Assembly (NCBI RefSeq): GCF_963676065.1
Contig: NZ_OY780933.1
Coordinates: 1,290,001 to 1,354,000, forward strand
DNA: 64,000 nucleotides
Source: Maridesulfovibrio sp.
Lineage (GTDB): Bacteria; Desulfobacterota; Desulfovibrionia; Desulfovibrionales; Desulfovibrionaceae
Direction of reading: 5' to 3'
Within the stretch, counting starts at the first letter, position 1; each line of letters starts with the position of its first letter. Under the pieces are notes generated by a model that was not told where the DNA came from, did not search any database, and saw only the letters and a program-made list of their open reading frames with translations. This document shows, piece after piece, positions 20,336-29,438 of this stretch. The position numbers were made by a program, and so were the translations under genes.

Positions 20336-21535
20336 TTAAGCGGAAAGGATGGGCTTAATCCGTTCCAAGGCCCAATCAACCTGTTCCTCGCTTATAACCA
20401 GCGGAGGAGCGAAGCGGATGATGTTGTCGTGGGTTTCTTTGCAAAGCAGCCCGGAGTCCTTAAGCTTTTCGCAGTACTGGCGCGCACCTCCGGCATTGAG
20501 TTTAAATTCTACTGCCAGCAGCAGGCCGCGGCCCCTTATCTCCCGGATTTTATCGTTCTTGATGGATTTTAAGCCGCTAAGAAATTTATCGCCCATCTTT
20601 TCAGCGTTCTGGCAAAGTTCTTCCTCAGCCAGAACCTTGAGGGCTTCCCGGGCTACTGCGCAGGCAAGAGGGTTGCCTCCAAAAGTGGAACCGTGTTCAC
20701 CCGGCTTTAGCACATTGAGAATCTCGGAATTCGAAAGTACAGCGGAGACCGGATAAAATCCGCCTGAAAGAGCTTTTCCTATGAGGGTTATGTCCGCTTC
20801 TATTCCTTCGTGTTCCTCGGCAAGTATTTTACCGGTGCGTCCCAGTCCGGTCTGTATTTCATCCAGTATGAGGGTAACGTTGTTGGCGGTGCAGATCTCT
20901 CTTACTTTTTTCAGGTAACCGTCCGGAGGTATGATGACCCCGGCTTCACCCTGTATAGGCTCCACGAGAAAACCCACTGTTTCGGGAGTAATCGCTTTTT
21001 CAAGGGCTTCGTGGTCGCCGAAGGGGATAACTTTGAATCCGGATGGAAAAGGACCGAATCCACGGCGGGCGACCGGGTCGGTGGAGAATCCTACTATCGA
21101 GATTGTCCGGCCATGGAAATTATCGGCGCAGACAATTATTTCAGCACGGTTCTCAGCAACTCCCTTGATCATATACCCCCATTTTCGAACAGCTTTGATA
21201 GCGGTTTCGACTGCTTCGGCGCCGCTGTTCATGGGAAGCACTTTGTGGGAATTCGTCAGGGTGCAGAGTTCTTTGTAGAAATGGCCCAATTGATCGTTGC
21301 GGAAAGCCCTTGAAGTCAGGGTGAGCTTTTCCATTTGATCCTGCATGGCTTTTTTTATGCGTGGATGGCAGTGTCCTTGATTTACAGCGGAATATGCGGA
21401 GAGGCAATCCATGTATCTGTTGCCGTCAACATCCCAGACCCAGACTCCTTCTCCTTTCTCGATAACAACATCAAGAGGCTTGTAGTTATGCGCGCCGAAT
21501 CTGTTTTCAAGTTCAATATATTCTGATTGTTTCAT
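20336..21535 (-). CDS. rocD: Ornithine-oxoacid (ornithine delta-) aminotransferase
   Basis: A class-III PLP aminotransferase of 399 aa. Visible are [17 protein letters not shown] at the N-terminus, the cofactor Asp in [15 protein letters not shown], and the Schiff-base Lys254 in [12 protein letters not shown]. These blocks fit ornithine aminotransferase, which turns ornithine plus 2-oxoglutarate into glutamate semialdehyde and glutamate. Acetylornithine aminotransferase is the alternative. A GTG at 21550 is possible, but the ATG at 21535 has GGAGAG with a 7-nt spacer. A TATATTA-TG-TAATATA palindrome lies 80 bp upstream. The gene is probably transcribed alone. Confidence 0.88.
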   Translation of the reverse strand: MKQSEYIELENRFGAHNYKPLDVVIEKGEGVWVWDVDGNRYMDCLSAYSAVNQGHCHPRIKKAMQDQMEKLTLTSRAFRNDQLGHFYKELCTLTNSHKVLPMNSGAEAVETAIKAVRKWGYMIKGVAENRAEIIVCADNFHGRTISIVGFSTDPVARRGFGPFPSGFKVIPFGDHEALEKAITPETVGFLVEPIQGEAGVIIPPDGYLKKVREICTANNVTLILDEIQTGLGRTGKILAEEHEGIEADITLIGKALSGGFYPVSAVLSNSEILNVLKPGEHGSTFGGNPLACAVAREALKVLAEEELCQNAEKMGDKFLSGLKSIKNDKIREIRGRGLLLAVEFKLNAGGARQYCEKLKDSGLLCKETHDNIIRFAPPLVISEEQVDWALERIKPILSA

Positions 21536-21613
21536 GGCAGGACTCTCCACTTCATAAATGGTTTGCTTTACGTATTTACAAAAATATCCTCATTTTATCC
21601 AGCTTTCTTCTAT

Positions 21614-21629
21614 TATATTATGTAATATA
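21614..21629. promoter_or_regulatory. Perfect palindrome upstream of rocD
   Basis: TATATTA-TG-TAATATA, 16 bp, sits 79 bp before the rocD start in a strongly AT-rich stretch. It could be an operator. AT-rich sequence makes chance palindromes more likely, so confidence is low. Confidence 0.3.
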
Positions 21630-21661
21630 TTAAGTTATGTCTGGTTGGATTTGGGTGGAAA

Positions 21662-21698
21662 GAAAAAAAACGCCGCACGATTTTGATCATGCGGCGTC
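21662..21698 (-). terminator. Rho-independent terminator downstream of the LOG-family gene
   Basis: ACGCCGCA and TGCGGCGT form a strong GC-rich stem (about 21670-21697). Read on the minus strand it is followed by a T8 run (A8 at 21663-21670 on the plus strand), the correct polarity for the gene ending at 21727. Confidence 0.85.
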
Positions 21699-21726
21699 TA
21701 TTTCTGTTGCTGTAGTTAAAATATAT

Positions 21727-22326
21727 TTATTGTCTTTTCCGCTGGGTTATCTCAACTTTTTCCACCCATTTTGACCCGGAGGGCGGTTCGTAAGTTGAGA
21801 AAGACTCGATAAGCAGATCCGGTGTTTCCGCGGTGAGTAGTTTTTCCAGATGAATATCCTTCAGGAACCCTTCGTGGACCACACCATCAAGAAATGAGAG
21901 CAGTTTGTCGTAGTAGCCGTCGACGTTGAGCAGTCCGCAGGGCTTGGTGTGGAAGCCGAGCTGCGCCCATGTGAAGATCTCAAATATTTCATCCATAGTT
22001 CCTATGCCGCCGGGCATGGCGACAAAGCCGTCGGAAAGTTCGGTCATGAGCGCCTTGCGTTCATGCATGGAATCCGCGACATGAAGTTCAGTCAGCCCTG
22101 TGTGGGCAATTTCAATCTTGTAGAGACTTTCCGGGATTACCCCGATGACCTTGCCTCCGGCATCCAGAGCACTCTGGGCGAGAATCCCCATCAGCCCTGT
22201 ACGTGAACCTCCGTAAACAGTGGTCAGACCACGCCCTGCAAGTTCCTGCCCCATTTTACGGGCTGCCTGTGCGTATTTGGGATCGTTGCCGGGATTGGCG
22301 CCGAGGAAAACGCATATGCTTTTCAT
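21727..22326 (-). CDS. LOG-family protein (TIGR00730), nucleotide phosphoribohydrolase-like
   Basis: This 199-aa Rossmann-like protein has ICVFLGANPG at the N-terminus, VYGGSRTGLMG, and the family signature PGGIGTMDEIFE (PGGxGTxxE). LOG proteins cleave nucleoside 5'-monophosphates, releasing a free base and ribose 5-phosphate; cytokinin activation is the well-known case. In bacteria the physiological substrate is usually unclear. A terminator follows. The next upstream gene ends 34 bp away on the same strand, so co-transcription with the membrane protein and the SpoIIE gene is possible. Confidence 0.85.
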   Translation of the reverse strand: MKSICVFLGANPGNDPKYAQAARKMGQELAGRGLTTVYGGSRTGLMGILAQSALDAGGKVIGVIPESLYKIEIAHTGLTELHVADSMHERKALMTELSDGFVAMPGGIGTMDEIFEIFTWAQLGFHTKPCGLLNVDGYYDKLLSFLDGVVHEGFLKDIHLEKLLTAETPDLLIESFSTYEPPSGSKWVEKVEITQRKRQ

Positions 22327-22359
22327 TATAAATATCTCCTTTGATCCGGATGACGGAAA

Positions 22360-23214
22360 TTATGATTTCGGTTCGGTCCGGCAAAATGAATTATAGGCTA
22401 AGGTCAAAATGATTGCGAAGCCTGCCGAGGCAACTCCAAGTCCGGCATTGTAAAAGGGCGGAGCCGCGAGCGCAAGCCTGATTAAAAGAGTGACCAGAGC
22501 GAATCCTGAGTTTCTGAAAACCGCATGGAATGACGGGAGAAATCTTTGGGAAATGAGTACCAGCAGGATGTCGCTGAAAATAAGTATGGTGTAGAAGGTA
22601 CTGAAAAAATCAAATCTATGCAGCCCCTTGGCAGAGCAGTATGCGAGGTATGCGCTGAGGCCGATGAAGAATCCGAGTAATATCAGGGATACCAGTTTTT
22701 TGGAGGCTATATAGCGGAATTTGAAGGAAGGTTTCAGCTTGGGCAGCGGTTTTTGTATACGGTAGTATATTCCCAGCAGCACAAATACCACAAAGGCGCC
22801 GAGTCCGTCCGAAAGAATCTGGTAGAGAGGGATCATATTATCTGTGAAAGTTATCGGCTCTGGAAAATTGATAAGTTCCTTGAAGGAGTTTCGGATAAGG
22901 ATCAGGCAAAGGATTTCCAGCTGCTTGCCTACTGATTTGGAAAGCGAGCAGGGCAGTACGAAAATAAAGCTGATAACTTCCAGTACGAGGACCAGAGTGA
23001 ATGCAATTCCCACAGCCGCATAGTGGCTGCTGGGTGTTTTGGCGGCTATGCTGGCCGGAAGCAGCCCCTGCCTGCCCAGTTCTATACCCAGCAGGGCAGC
23101 TAAAAAGCATGCGATGAGCACCCCCGCAACAGTCCGTTGCGTTTTTTCATTTTCCCAGAATGCATGCAGGGGATCAAAGGCATAAGTTGCCATTTCATAA
23201 ATAGAGTATCTCAT
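22360..23214 (-). CDS. Multi-pass membrane protein coupled to the SpoIIE phosphatase
   Basis: This 284-aa protein has about seven hydrophobic segments (for example VAGVLIACFLAALLGIELG and YAAVGIAFTLVLVLEVISF). No catalytic motif is visible and I do not recognise the family. Its start codon overlaps the stop of the SpoIIE-type gene (ATGA at 23211-23214), so it is made together with that phosphatase. It could be the membrane partner or sensor of that pathway; this is inference from coupling only. Confidence 0.6.
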   Translation of the reverse strand: MRYSIYEMATYAFDPLHAFWENEKTQRTVAGVLIACFLAALLGIELGRQGLLPASIAAKTPSSHYAAVGIAFTLVLVLEVISFIFVLPCSLSKSVGKQLEILCLILIRNSFKELINFPEPITFTDNMIPLYQILSDGLGAFVVFVLLGIYYRIQKPLPKLKPSFKFRYIASKKLVSLILLGFFIGLSAYLAYCSAKGLHRFDFFSTFYTILIFSDILLVLISQRFLPSFHAVFRNSGFALVTLLIRLALAAPPFYNAGLGVASAGFAIILTLAYNSFCRTEPKS

Positions 23215-25430
23215 ATAAATTTAACCACTATGACCGTACAGTCGTCTTCCAGCGGGAAACCTTTACGATAAGCAGCCACCTCAATGAGGATCATATCCGC
23301 TATATCCTGAGCCTTTTTATGGCTGTTTTCGCTGATCAGTTGTTGCAAGCGTTCCTTGCCGAATTGTTTGCCCGAAGGATCGTGCGCTTCCCAGATACCG
23401 TCGGTGTAAATTGTAAGTATCTGTCCCTGTTTCATGGGCGTTTCATATTCCCGGAACATATAATTTTCATCAACGCCTAAAGCCAGCCCTTCACCCATCA
23501 GTTGGTCAAAGGTATCGGTTTCCGGGGAATACACTAATCCGGGATCATGTCCGGCTCTTATCCAGTTCAGGGTTCGTGCTTCGGAATTGCAGATTCCGGC
23601 GAACATGGTCATGAAGTGTCCGGTCTGGGCACAGTCATTAGTGATCATCCGGTTTACTTCCATGGTAGTTTCCACCAGCGATTTCCCCCGGCCGGAAAAG
23701 GCGCGCATATATGCCCGTGCGCTGGTCATGAGCAGGGCTGCGCTGACTCCGTGTCCCGAGACATCGCCCACTGCCATGGCAAAAGTTCTCGGTCCGCAGG
23801 TGGAACATCCCAGAAAATCATAGTAATCACCGCCGGTTTTTTCGGAGAAGGTGCAGCGCGCTCCTATGTCAACGCCTTCAACTTCCGGAGTGGATTGCGG
23901 GAAAAGTGATTGCTGGGCCTCATCTGCCAGTGAAAGTGCTTGTCTTATGCGGGAATGCTCACGCAGTTGCGGAACCATATGGTTGAAGTTCTCCGCAAGA
24001 TCACCGAGTTCATCTTTTGACTGGAAGTCCGCACGGGCATCCCAATCACCTTTACCAACTTTGATCATCGCCTCAGACAGCCTGCGTATGGGGGTAGACA
24101 GGCTTTGGGAGACAAAATAAGCCACAACAATAATGGCTAGGATTACCGCCAGCGCAATTATAGATGTTCCTTCATACTGGTTGGCTATGCTTTCCCGGAC
24201 GTATTGCTCTGCTTCATCCGCCTCGGCGGTGAATTCGCGAACCGGGGTGACTATAAGTATTGAGATGTCCTTGTTTACCGGACTGTACGTCCACAGGGAG
24301 GGCGTCCCCCGGTAGTTCATCTGCAATACACCTGATTTTTTATTTTCGACATCCTGAATCAGGGTTTTGAATTCAGGATTATCAGAAGTCAGCCATTCCT
24401 GTTTTGAGGGAGCCTGCCAAAACCTGCCGTGCATGGAAGGAATAACTGATTTTATAGCTTCTTCACCTGTTTTACCAACTACGAGCAAAGCGTTTTGATG
24501 CGCTTCATCCCGGTGAAGAGTCGATATAATCATGGCTTTGGCTATTCCTGCATCGGCAGAAAACAGCGCTTTATTCAGGCTTTCCCCAATGGGAATTACA
24601 AGCGACACAGCACCTATGAATTGGCCCTTGTCTCCGTAAAGGGGAGCTGTAAGCCTGTTGCAGAGAGTCTTGGTCGCCGCATCCGAGAATGGCAGGGTCC
24701 AGAACGGCGAGTCCTTTTTTTTGGCTTCCTCATACCAGATATGCGTACGGGGATCGTATCTGCTGGGAAAAGAGTCGTGGGCCGGATAAGTGACAACCAG
24801 ACCGTTTTCCAGAATGATCTCCTGCCATAAGGCCAGGCTTTTCAGGGCCGCGGCACAGGTCTTGAAATCATCCAGCAAAGGCGCAAGGCGAATAATTCCG
24901 TCCATGGCATCCTGCCGGGATAATCCTTCCGGAAGCCAGAAGGATAAGTGGTCCGGTGAAATAGGCAGGTCGATAAGATCACCGCGCTTTATATCGCCCA
25001 GAGGATGATGGCGAGCCATTTTACTGCCCATGCCCCCACGCATCAAAGCTACTTTCTTATAACCGGGGGCGGTTATAAGTTTCGGTATGTTACGGCTGCC
25101 CTGCGGACTGGTTATAAACGGTTTTTCTTTAAGGGCTGGGACATCGTCATAGTTCAGGCGTAACTCCGCTTCACCTTGTATGCTCTTCAGTGTGGTATGG
25201 AAGAGCCTGTTCTCAAGGTTGATCATAATCGCAGCACTTCTTGCCTGCTCTGCAAGGTTCAGTGTCGCCCGTTCAAGCAGTGTTATTCTGGTCTGGCTCT
25301 GCAGATCAGACCCCAGCTCCTTAAGGGATTTCATCCCGTGGGTTTTGAGCACGAACAGCGGAACGAGGGAAAAGATTAATAATACGATCAGTATTTTCCA
25401 GCGGAGTTTCATGGATACATTAAAACCCAT
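23211..25430 (-). CDS. Cache-HAMP-SpoIIE (PP2C-type) serine phosphatase, RsbU-like
   Basis: Transmembrane helix 1 (about 11-28) and helix 2 (about 418-442, IIALAVILAIIVVAYFVSQ) enclose a periplasmic Cache-like sensor that includes ENGLVVTYPAHDSFPSRYDP. A HAMP domain (KDELGDLAENFNHM) leads to a SpoIIE domain with the metal-binding motifs GGDYYDF and VGDVSGHGVSAALLMT and the terminal DDCTVIVVKF. Such proteins dephosphorylate anti-anti-sigma factors in partner-switching pathways. No RsbV/RsbW pair is adjacent. The gene is first in a coupled pair with the membrane protein. Confidence 0.9.
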   Translation of the reverse strand: MGFNVSMKLRWKILIVLLIFSLVPLFVLKTHGMKSLKELGSDLQSQTRITLLERATLNLAEQARSAAIMINLENRLFHTTLKSIQGEAELRLNYDDVPALKEKPFITSPQGSRNIPKLITAPGYKKVALMRGGMGSKMARHHPLGDIKRGDLIDLPISPDHLSFWLPEGLSRQDAMDGIIRLAPLLDDFKTCAAALKSLALWQEIILENGLVVTYPAHDSFPSRYDPRTHIWYEEAKKKDSPFWTLPFSDAATKTLCNRLTAPLYGDKGQFIGAVSLVIPIGESLNKALFSADAGIAKAMIISTLHRDEAHQNALLVVGKTGEEAIKSVIPSMHGRFWQAPSKQEWLTSDNPEFKTLIQDVENKKSGVLQMNYRGTPSLWTYSPVNKDISILIVTPVREFTAEADEAEQYVRESIANQYEGTSIIALAVILAIIVVAYFVSQSLSTPIRRLSEAMIKVGKGDWDARADFQSKDELGDLAENFNHMVPQLREHSRIRQALSLADEAQQSLFPQSTPEVEGVDIGARCTFSEKTGGDYYDFLGCSTCGPRTFAMAVGDVSGHGVSAALLMTSARAYMRAFSGRGKSLVETTMEVNRMITNDCAQTGHFMTMFAGICNSEARTLNWIRAGHDPGLVYSPETDTFDQLMGEGLALGVDENYMFREYETPMKQGQILTIYTDGIWEAHDPSGKQFGKERLQQLISENSHKKAQDIADMILIEVAAYRKGFPLEDDCTVIVVKFI

Positions 25431-25484
25431 CCCCGGCGTTTATTCAATCACGAATTGTATCTGGCAGCAGCTTTTTGCATGAGA

Positions 25485-26168
25485 CTAATTGAATGCAGCC
25501 GTGAGTGCTATAACTACCCCCAGTGAGGGCAGTAGGTTTGCGAGGTTGATTCGCTTAATATCAAGTATGGTCAGGCAGATGCCTATGATGAGCAGTCCCC
25601 CGCAGGCGGTAAGCTGGTTGATGATCAGCGGGGAAAACCAGTCCTGAAAAGAACCTGCGAAAAGGGTTAACGCGCCTTGGTAAATGATAACGGGAATGAA
25701 GGAAAAGAGCACGCCTATTCCGTAAGAAGAAGCAAGGGCGATGGAAGCGAATCCGTCGAGCATGGCCTTGGTGAACAGAATAGTTGTATCACCTTTGACT
25801 CCTTCTTCAAATGATCCGATAATGGCCATGGCGCCGATGCAGAAAATAAGAGAAGAGGTGATCATGCCGTCAATGAATCTAGTGTCTTTGGAACCGACTC
25901 TCTTCTTCAGCCACCCGGCCCCGCGCTCAAAAAGAGTATCCAGTCTCAGCAGTTCTCCAAGGATTCCGCCTATGAGCAGACTGAAGATGACAACCAGAAT
26001 GTCCTCAACCTTCAAGGCCATCTGGATACCAATGAGAAGAATCCCCAGCCCAAGCGCCTGAAAAATAATTTCCCGGATACGTTCAGGAAATCTACTGTGC
26101 AGAAGAATGCCGATAATGGAACCGCCGATGATGGCCGCGCCGTTAACAAGTGAACCGATGGGAATCAT
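25485..26168 (-). CDS. DUF554 family membrane protein
   Basis: This 227-aa protein with about six transmembrane segments has the glycine-rich DUF554 pattern: GSLVNGAAIIGGSIIGILL at the N-terminus, LGLGILLIGIQMAL, then GGILGELLRLD, and a C-terminal CGGLLIIGICLTILDIKR. The family is described as a possible transporter or channel of unknown substrate. The gene is monocistronic and is the last chromosomal gene before the tRNA. Confidence 0.85.
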   Translation of the reverse strand: MIPIGSLVNGAAIIGGSIIGILLHSRFPERIREIIFQALGLGILLIGIQMALKVEDILVVIFSLLIGGILGELLRLDTLFERGAGWLKKRVGSKDTRFIDGMITSSLIFCIGAMAIIGSFEEGVKGDTTILFTKAMLDGFASIALASSYGIGVLFSFIPVIIYQGALTLFAGSFQDWFSPLIINQLTACGGLLIIGICLTILDIKRINLANLLPSLGVVIALTAAFN

Positions 26169-26359
26169 AAGGATCTCTTTTTTGAATTGGTGAAAGATAA
26201 TCCAACTAGCACCAGTCCCTGACGTTTACAATAGACGAAAGTCTGGTTTGCACCGGTTTGAGGTTAAATGGTCCTCTAAAATCCGGTAAAAAGAGCCTCG
26301 TTTGACAATTTCATCTTGACAGTGTGAAAGTCATCTAATATTAACAATCCCTCACGCAT

Positions 26360-26446
26360 GCCGGGATGGCGGAATTGGTAGACGCAGCGGACTCAAAATC
26401 CGCCGGGTTCACGCCCTTGCGAGTTCGAGTCTCGCTCCCGGTACCA
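26360..26446 (+). tRNA. tRNA-Leu (anticodon CAA)
   Basis: GCCGGGA (26360-26366) pairs with TCCCGGT (26436-26442), and CCA is encoded (26444-26446). The anticodon stem GCGGA/TCCGC encloses loop CTCAAAA, giving anticodon CAA. A long variable arm and the T-loop GTTCGAGTC mark a class II leucine tRNA of 87 nt. Foreign DNA begins directly downstream, so its 3' end is the likely attachment site of the element. Confidence 0.97.
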
Positions 26447-26454
26447 GATATTAC

Positions 26455-26490
26455 AAGGACTTACAGCTTTATGGTTGTAAGTCCTTTTTT
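26455..26490 (+). terminator. Terminator just after tRNA-Leu
   Basis: AAGGACTTACA (26455-26465) pairs perfectly with TGTAAGTCCTT (26476-26486) and is followed by T6. It ends the tRNA transcript 9 bp after the CCA. Confidence 0.85.
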
Positions 26491-26504
26491 GTGGGGTGGT
26501 TTTC

Positions 26505-26526
26505 TATCCCACTTTTATCCCACTTT
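26505..26526. repeat. Two tandem 11-bp repeats next to the tRNA, possible integrase arm sites
   Basis: TATCCCACTTT occurs twice back to back (26505-26515 and 26516-26526), 60 bp inside the element. A related inverted fragment, TATCCCATTTT, reads on the minus strand near 26635-26646. Short repeated sites inside an element near att are typical of tyrosine integrase arm binding. The rest of 26447-26771 shows no convincing gene. Confidence 0.4.
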
Positions 26527-26771
26527 TGAGGTGGTAAATCGCATTTTTTCTTTGCTGGTGGACGGCTGTTTTGTACTCTAGCCCCCTCCCATTTATTCCA
26601 AATACCTTCAAGAAGTTCGGTTGTGAGTCTTTTAAAATGGGATATACAAATGCTGATCTCGATGATAATAGAGGGAATGTTTGGTCTATTTTGTCTTTTA
26701 CTTGACTGAGTTGCAGAATTGAAAAGCGTCTGAAGAACTTATGTTAGTCCAGAGACACAGGCTTTCTCCAG

Positions 26772-26799
26772 TTGACCTTAATCAAGGCGCATATATAAT
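26772..26799 (+). promoter_or_regulatory. Sigma-70-like promoter of darTG
   Basis: TTGACC (26772-26777) and a consensus TATAAT (26794-26799) are separated by 16 bp. Transcription should start near 26806, only about 3 nt before the darT ATG at 26809. The GAGG at 26800-26803 would then lie upstream of the transcript, implying a nearly leaderless toxin mRNA. Confidence 0.55.
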
Positions 26800-26808
26800 G
26801 AGGCTAGA

Positions 26809-27426
26809 ATGACTTGGATATTTCACTTTACGCACTATAAGAACCTAGAATCGATATTGAATACAGGTGGTTTGAAGTGCGATTCAGAAATGGTTAATAA
26901 AGATCATGCCATCGTAGGGAACAGGGATATCAAAACTCGTCGCTTTTTTAAAAATGTGACGGTCCCTCCGAACGGTGTCGTCGCCGACTATGTCCCTTTT
27001 TATTTTGCACCTCGGTCTCCCATGCTCTATTCAATTCATAGAGGAAATGTTCCTCAGTGCGATTACGGTCAAAATGAAGTTGTTTATTTGTGCACTAAAG
27101 TTGAAGATGTTGTTTCTAAAGCTGAGTGCTGTTTCACTGATAGGAATGCGGCATTGACTTTCGCTTCTTTTTATAAAGACACAAATCAGCTTCAAGATGT
27201 GGTCGATATGCCATTGATGCGTGAAAGGATGTGGAACAACACTCCTGATGACCTAGACCGCATGGAGCGTCGGATGGCTGAGTTTTTAGTCCATCGTTTT
27301 TTTCTGTGGGAATTAGTTCAGTTTATTGGAGTGGCTAGTGTGGAAGTGAAAAATTACGTTGATGGACTGCTTCAAAATAGTGGTCAAAACGTTACCACGG
27401 AAGTCAAAGCCAATTGGTATTATTAG
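26809..27426 (+). CDS. darT: DarT-type DNA ADP-ribosyltransferase toxin
   Basis: This 205-aa protein has the DarT (DUF4433) layout: an N-terminal HFTHYKNLESIL for NAD+ binding, VVADYVPFYFAPRSPMLY in the middle, and a catalytic Glu158 in RRMAEFLVH. DarT transfers ADP-ribose onto thymidine in single-stranded DNA, blocking replication; in phage defence this stops phage DNA synthesis. It is followed 12 bp later by a macro-domain antitoxin, the standard darTG order. It probably stabilises the element or protects the host. Its G+C is lower than that of the trb genes. Confidence 0.92.
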   Translation: MTWIFHFTHYKNLESILNTGGLKCDSEMVNKDHAIVGNRDIKTRRFFKNVTVPPNGVVADYVPFYFAPRSPMLYSIHRGNVPQCDYGQNEVVYLCTKVEDVVSKAECCFTDRNAALTFASFYKDTNQLQDVVDMPLMRERMWNNTPDDLDRMERRMAEFLVHRFFLWELVQFIGVASVEVKNYVDGLLQNSGQNVTTEVKANWYY

Positions 27427-27438
27427 AAGAGGTATGCG

Positions 27439-28497
27439 ATGATTATTTTGACAGAAGGCAATTTGCTGAAGTCTGATGCTGAAGCCTTAGTGAACACAGT
27501 AAACACTGTGGGAGTTATGGGTAAAGGAATCGCGTTGCAATTCAAAAAAGCATTCCCCGAAAACTATGAACTGTATGCGAAAGCATGTAAAAAAGACAAA
27601 GTTGTTCCGGGAACAATGTTTGTAACTAAAAGCACTGATTTAATTGATCCTAAGTACATAATCAATTTTCCAACCAAGAAGCATTGGAGAGGGAAGAGTA
27701 AGATTGAGTATGTAGAGGAAGGTTTAAACGATCTTATTAAGGTTGTGCAAGACAAGCATATAAAATCAATTGCCATACCCCCGTTGGGGTGTGGGCTTGG
27801 GGGGTTATCTTGGGAGACCGTTCGCTTATTAATTGAAGGGGCTTTTGCTTCTTTACCTGATGTAGATGTTTTTCTTTATCCCCCTAAGGGGACTCCTTGC
27901 GCGAAGTCCATGCCAAACAGAACAGCTAAACCCAAAATGACCCCTGGAAGACGGTCATTGCTTGGTGTTCTTTCTCACTACGCTTCAATGCGATTCGATC
28001 CTGAGTTTACACTGATTGAAACCCAAAAGCTTTGTTACTTCTTACAACTTGCGGGCCAGCCTCTCAGGTTGAATTTCGTCAAATGGTTCTATGGTCCATA
28101 TGCAACGAACTTAAAGCATGTGATAAACTCACTTGACGGGCATTATTTAACTGGATGGGGTGCAGGGGATGAAAGACCTCTCGTTAAGCTCCAACTCGTA
28201 AATTCAATGCAGAGTAAAATAAATGATGGTTTAAAAAAGGATCAAGAACTTTCGGATCGGATTGAAAGAGTCCTTGATTTAGTGGAAGGTTTTGATTCTC
28301 CTTATGGCCTAGAATTGTTGGGAACCGTTCATTGGGTAATTACTCAGGAGCTTGAATGTAAAGTTGATCCTGAAAAGATTTTTGGATCGATTAGCAATTG
28401 GACTGATAGAAAAAGCAGGATGTTTCAACGTTCTCATATTGACCTTGCAATTGAACGTCTAGAATCCAAAGGCTGGCTTCAGGATTGTCCGATTTGA
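27439..28497 (+). CDS. darG: DarG antitoxin: macro domain plus DarT-binding C-terminal domain
   Basis: Residues about 1-155 are a macro domain with ILTEGNLLKSDAEALVNTVN, GVMGKGIALQFKKAFP and IAIPPLGCGLGGLSW, which removes ADP-ribose from DNA. Residues about 170-352 form a second domain starting near RSLLGVLSHYASMRF and containing ETQKLCYFLQLAGQPL and FYGPYATNLKHVI, like the C-terminal part of other DarG proteins that binds and neutralises DarT. AGAAGAGG precedes the start. It is co-transcribed with darT. Confidence 0.92.
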   Translation: MIILTEGNLLKSDAEALVNTVNTVGVMGKGIALQFKKAFPENYELYAKACKKDKVVPGTMFVTKSTDLIDPKYIINFPTKKHWRGKSKIEYVEEGLNDLIKVVQDKHIKSIAIPPLGCGLGGLSWETVRLLIEGAFASLPDVDVFLYPPKGTPCAKSMPNRTAKPKMTPGRRSLLGVLSHYASMRFDPEFTLIETQKLCYFLQLAGQPLRLNFVKWFYGPYATNLKHVINSLDGHYLTGWGAGDERPLVKLQLVNSMQSKINDGLKKDQELSDRIERVLDLVEGFDSPYGLELLGTVHWVITQELECKVDPEKIFGSISNWTDRKSRMFQRSHIDLAIERLESKGWLQDCPI

Positions 28498-28618
28498 TTG
28501 TTTCGATTTTAGAGCCAAATGTTAGTTTTCGGTAGCTTTTTTACCATATCAATCTCAAGTTGTTTGTTTTGAGCACTTGGTCTTGATTGTTCCTGTATAA
28601 TTGCTTGGATCTGAAATA

Positions 28619-29350
28619 TTAGAACCCTGCGTCCAGCTCTACCTCCTTGAGCTTGATCCCTTTGCCTTCATGCTCATCATTATAATCGTCCATAAATACT
28701 TCAAGCAGGCTATTTAGCAGTTGGACCATACTTTCCCCGCCTTCGGAATGAAGTTCAGCATATAAGTATAGCTCAGCTCCTTCCACAGATGGGCAAGAGT
28801 CCGACATAAGCTTGCACTGAGATATGACCTCAGAGCAGTGCCGTTGTATTACTTCAGATGTTGCGAGAACAAGCGCGGCCCCAACATGCTGCCCTTTATA
28901 CACATCAGCAACATATATTTTGTCCAGAAGGCAGCCCACCCTGATTGATTTATCAAATTCGAAATACTGAATGAGTATGGAAAACTGAGTGAACCCTATT
29001 GGGATTTTGTTGCCCAAGGATTGAGCCGCATAAAGTATGTATGGATGGTTTGCTAGAATTATGCTGCCGGCTTCTTCGTAATGACTTGCGCCTGAAGATA
29101 TTTTTTTAGTTTCATCAAACTGGGCTAACGGTGTCTCGCTATGTAGCTTATCTAAATTTTGACCTGAAAAATAGTCTGCCCCGCTGTAAACATTGATATG
29201 CGGTTTGTTTAGAAATTCATCTTCCCTTTCCGAATCCAGCCAAGAACACATTTCGTCATGACATGCTTCGTATATTAAATTGTCCGAATTATCGCTGGAT
29301 AGGGATGGAAAATTCAGTGTCGGAAATGGTGAAACGTATTTAGAATTCAT
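28619..29350 (-). CDS. Hypothetical protein with a GNAT-like acetyl-CoA motif
   Basis: In this 243-aa soluble protein, residues about 140-175 read VGCLLDKIYVADVYKGQHVG followed by AALVLATSEVIQ. That resembles the beta4-alpha3 element of GNAT N-acetyltransferases (R/QxxGxG/A at the turn). The other GNAT motifs are not clear. Acetyltransferases next to toxin genes can be toxins themselves, but no partner antitoxin is seen. It is transcribed towards darG and is monocistronic. Its 5' side faces the candidate oriT. Confidence 0.5.
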   Translation of the reverse strand: MNSKYVSPFPTLNFPSLSSDNSDNLIYEACHDEMCSWLDSEREDEFLNKPHINVYSGADYFSGQNLDKLHSETPLAQFDETKKISSGASHYEEAGSIILANHPYILYAAQSLGNKIPIGFTQFSILIQYFEFDKSIRVGCLLDKIYVADVYKGQHVGAALVLATSEVIQRHCSEVISQCKLMSDSCPSVEGAELYLYAELHSEGGESMVQLLNSLLEVFMDDYNDEHEGKGIKLKEVELDAGF

Positions 29351-29438
29351 TCTGAAAGTTTAAGGTTTAATATCGTAATAATCAACGGCTGTTTTATCCT
29401 TCCATTTCTTCCATTCTGAATTTTGAGACCGGTTTTTA

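Noticed and set aside
26470..26740. Two overlapping minus-strand open frames of about 75-85 codons beside the tRNA, considered as an integrase remnant
   Set aside because: Neither has a start codon, they cross the tRNA terminator, both frames are open together in AT-rich DNA, and no tyrosine-recombinase motif (R..HxxR..Y) can be read.
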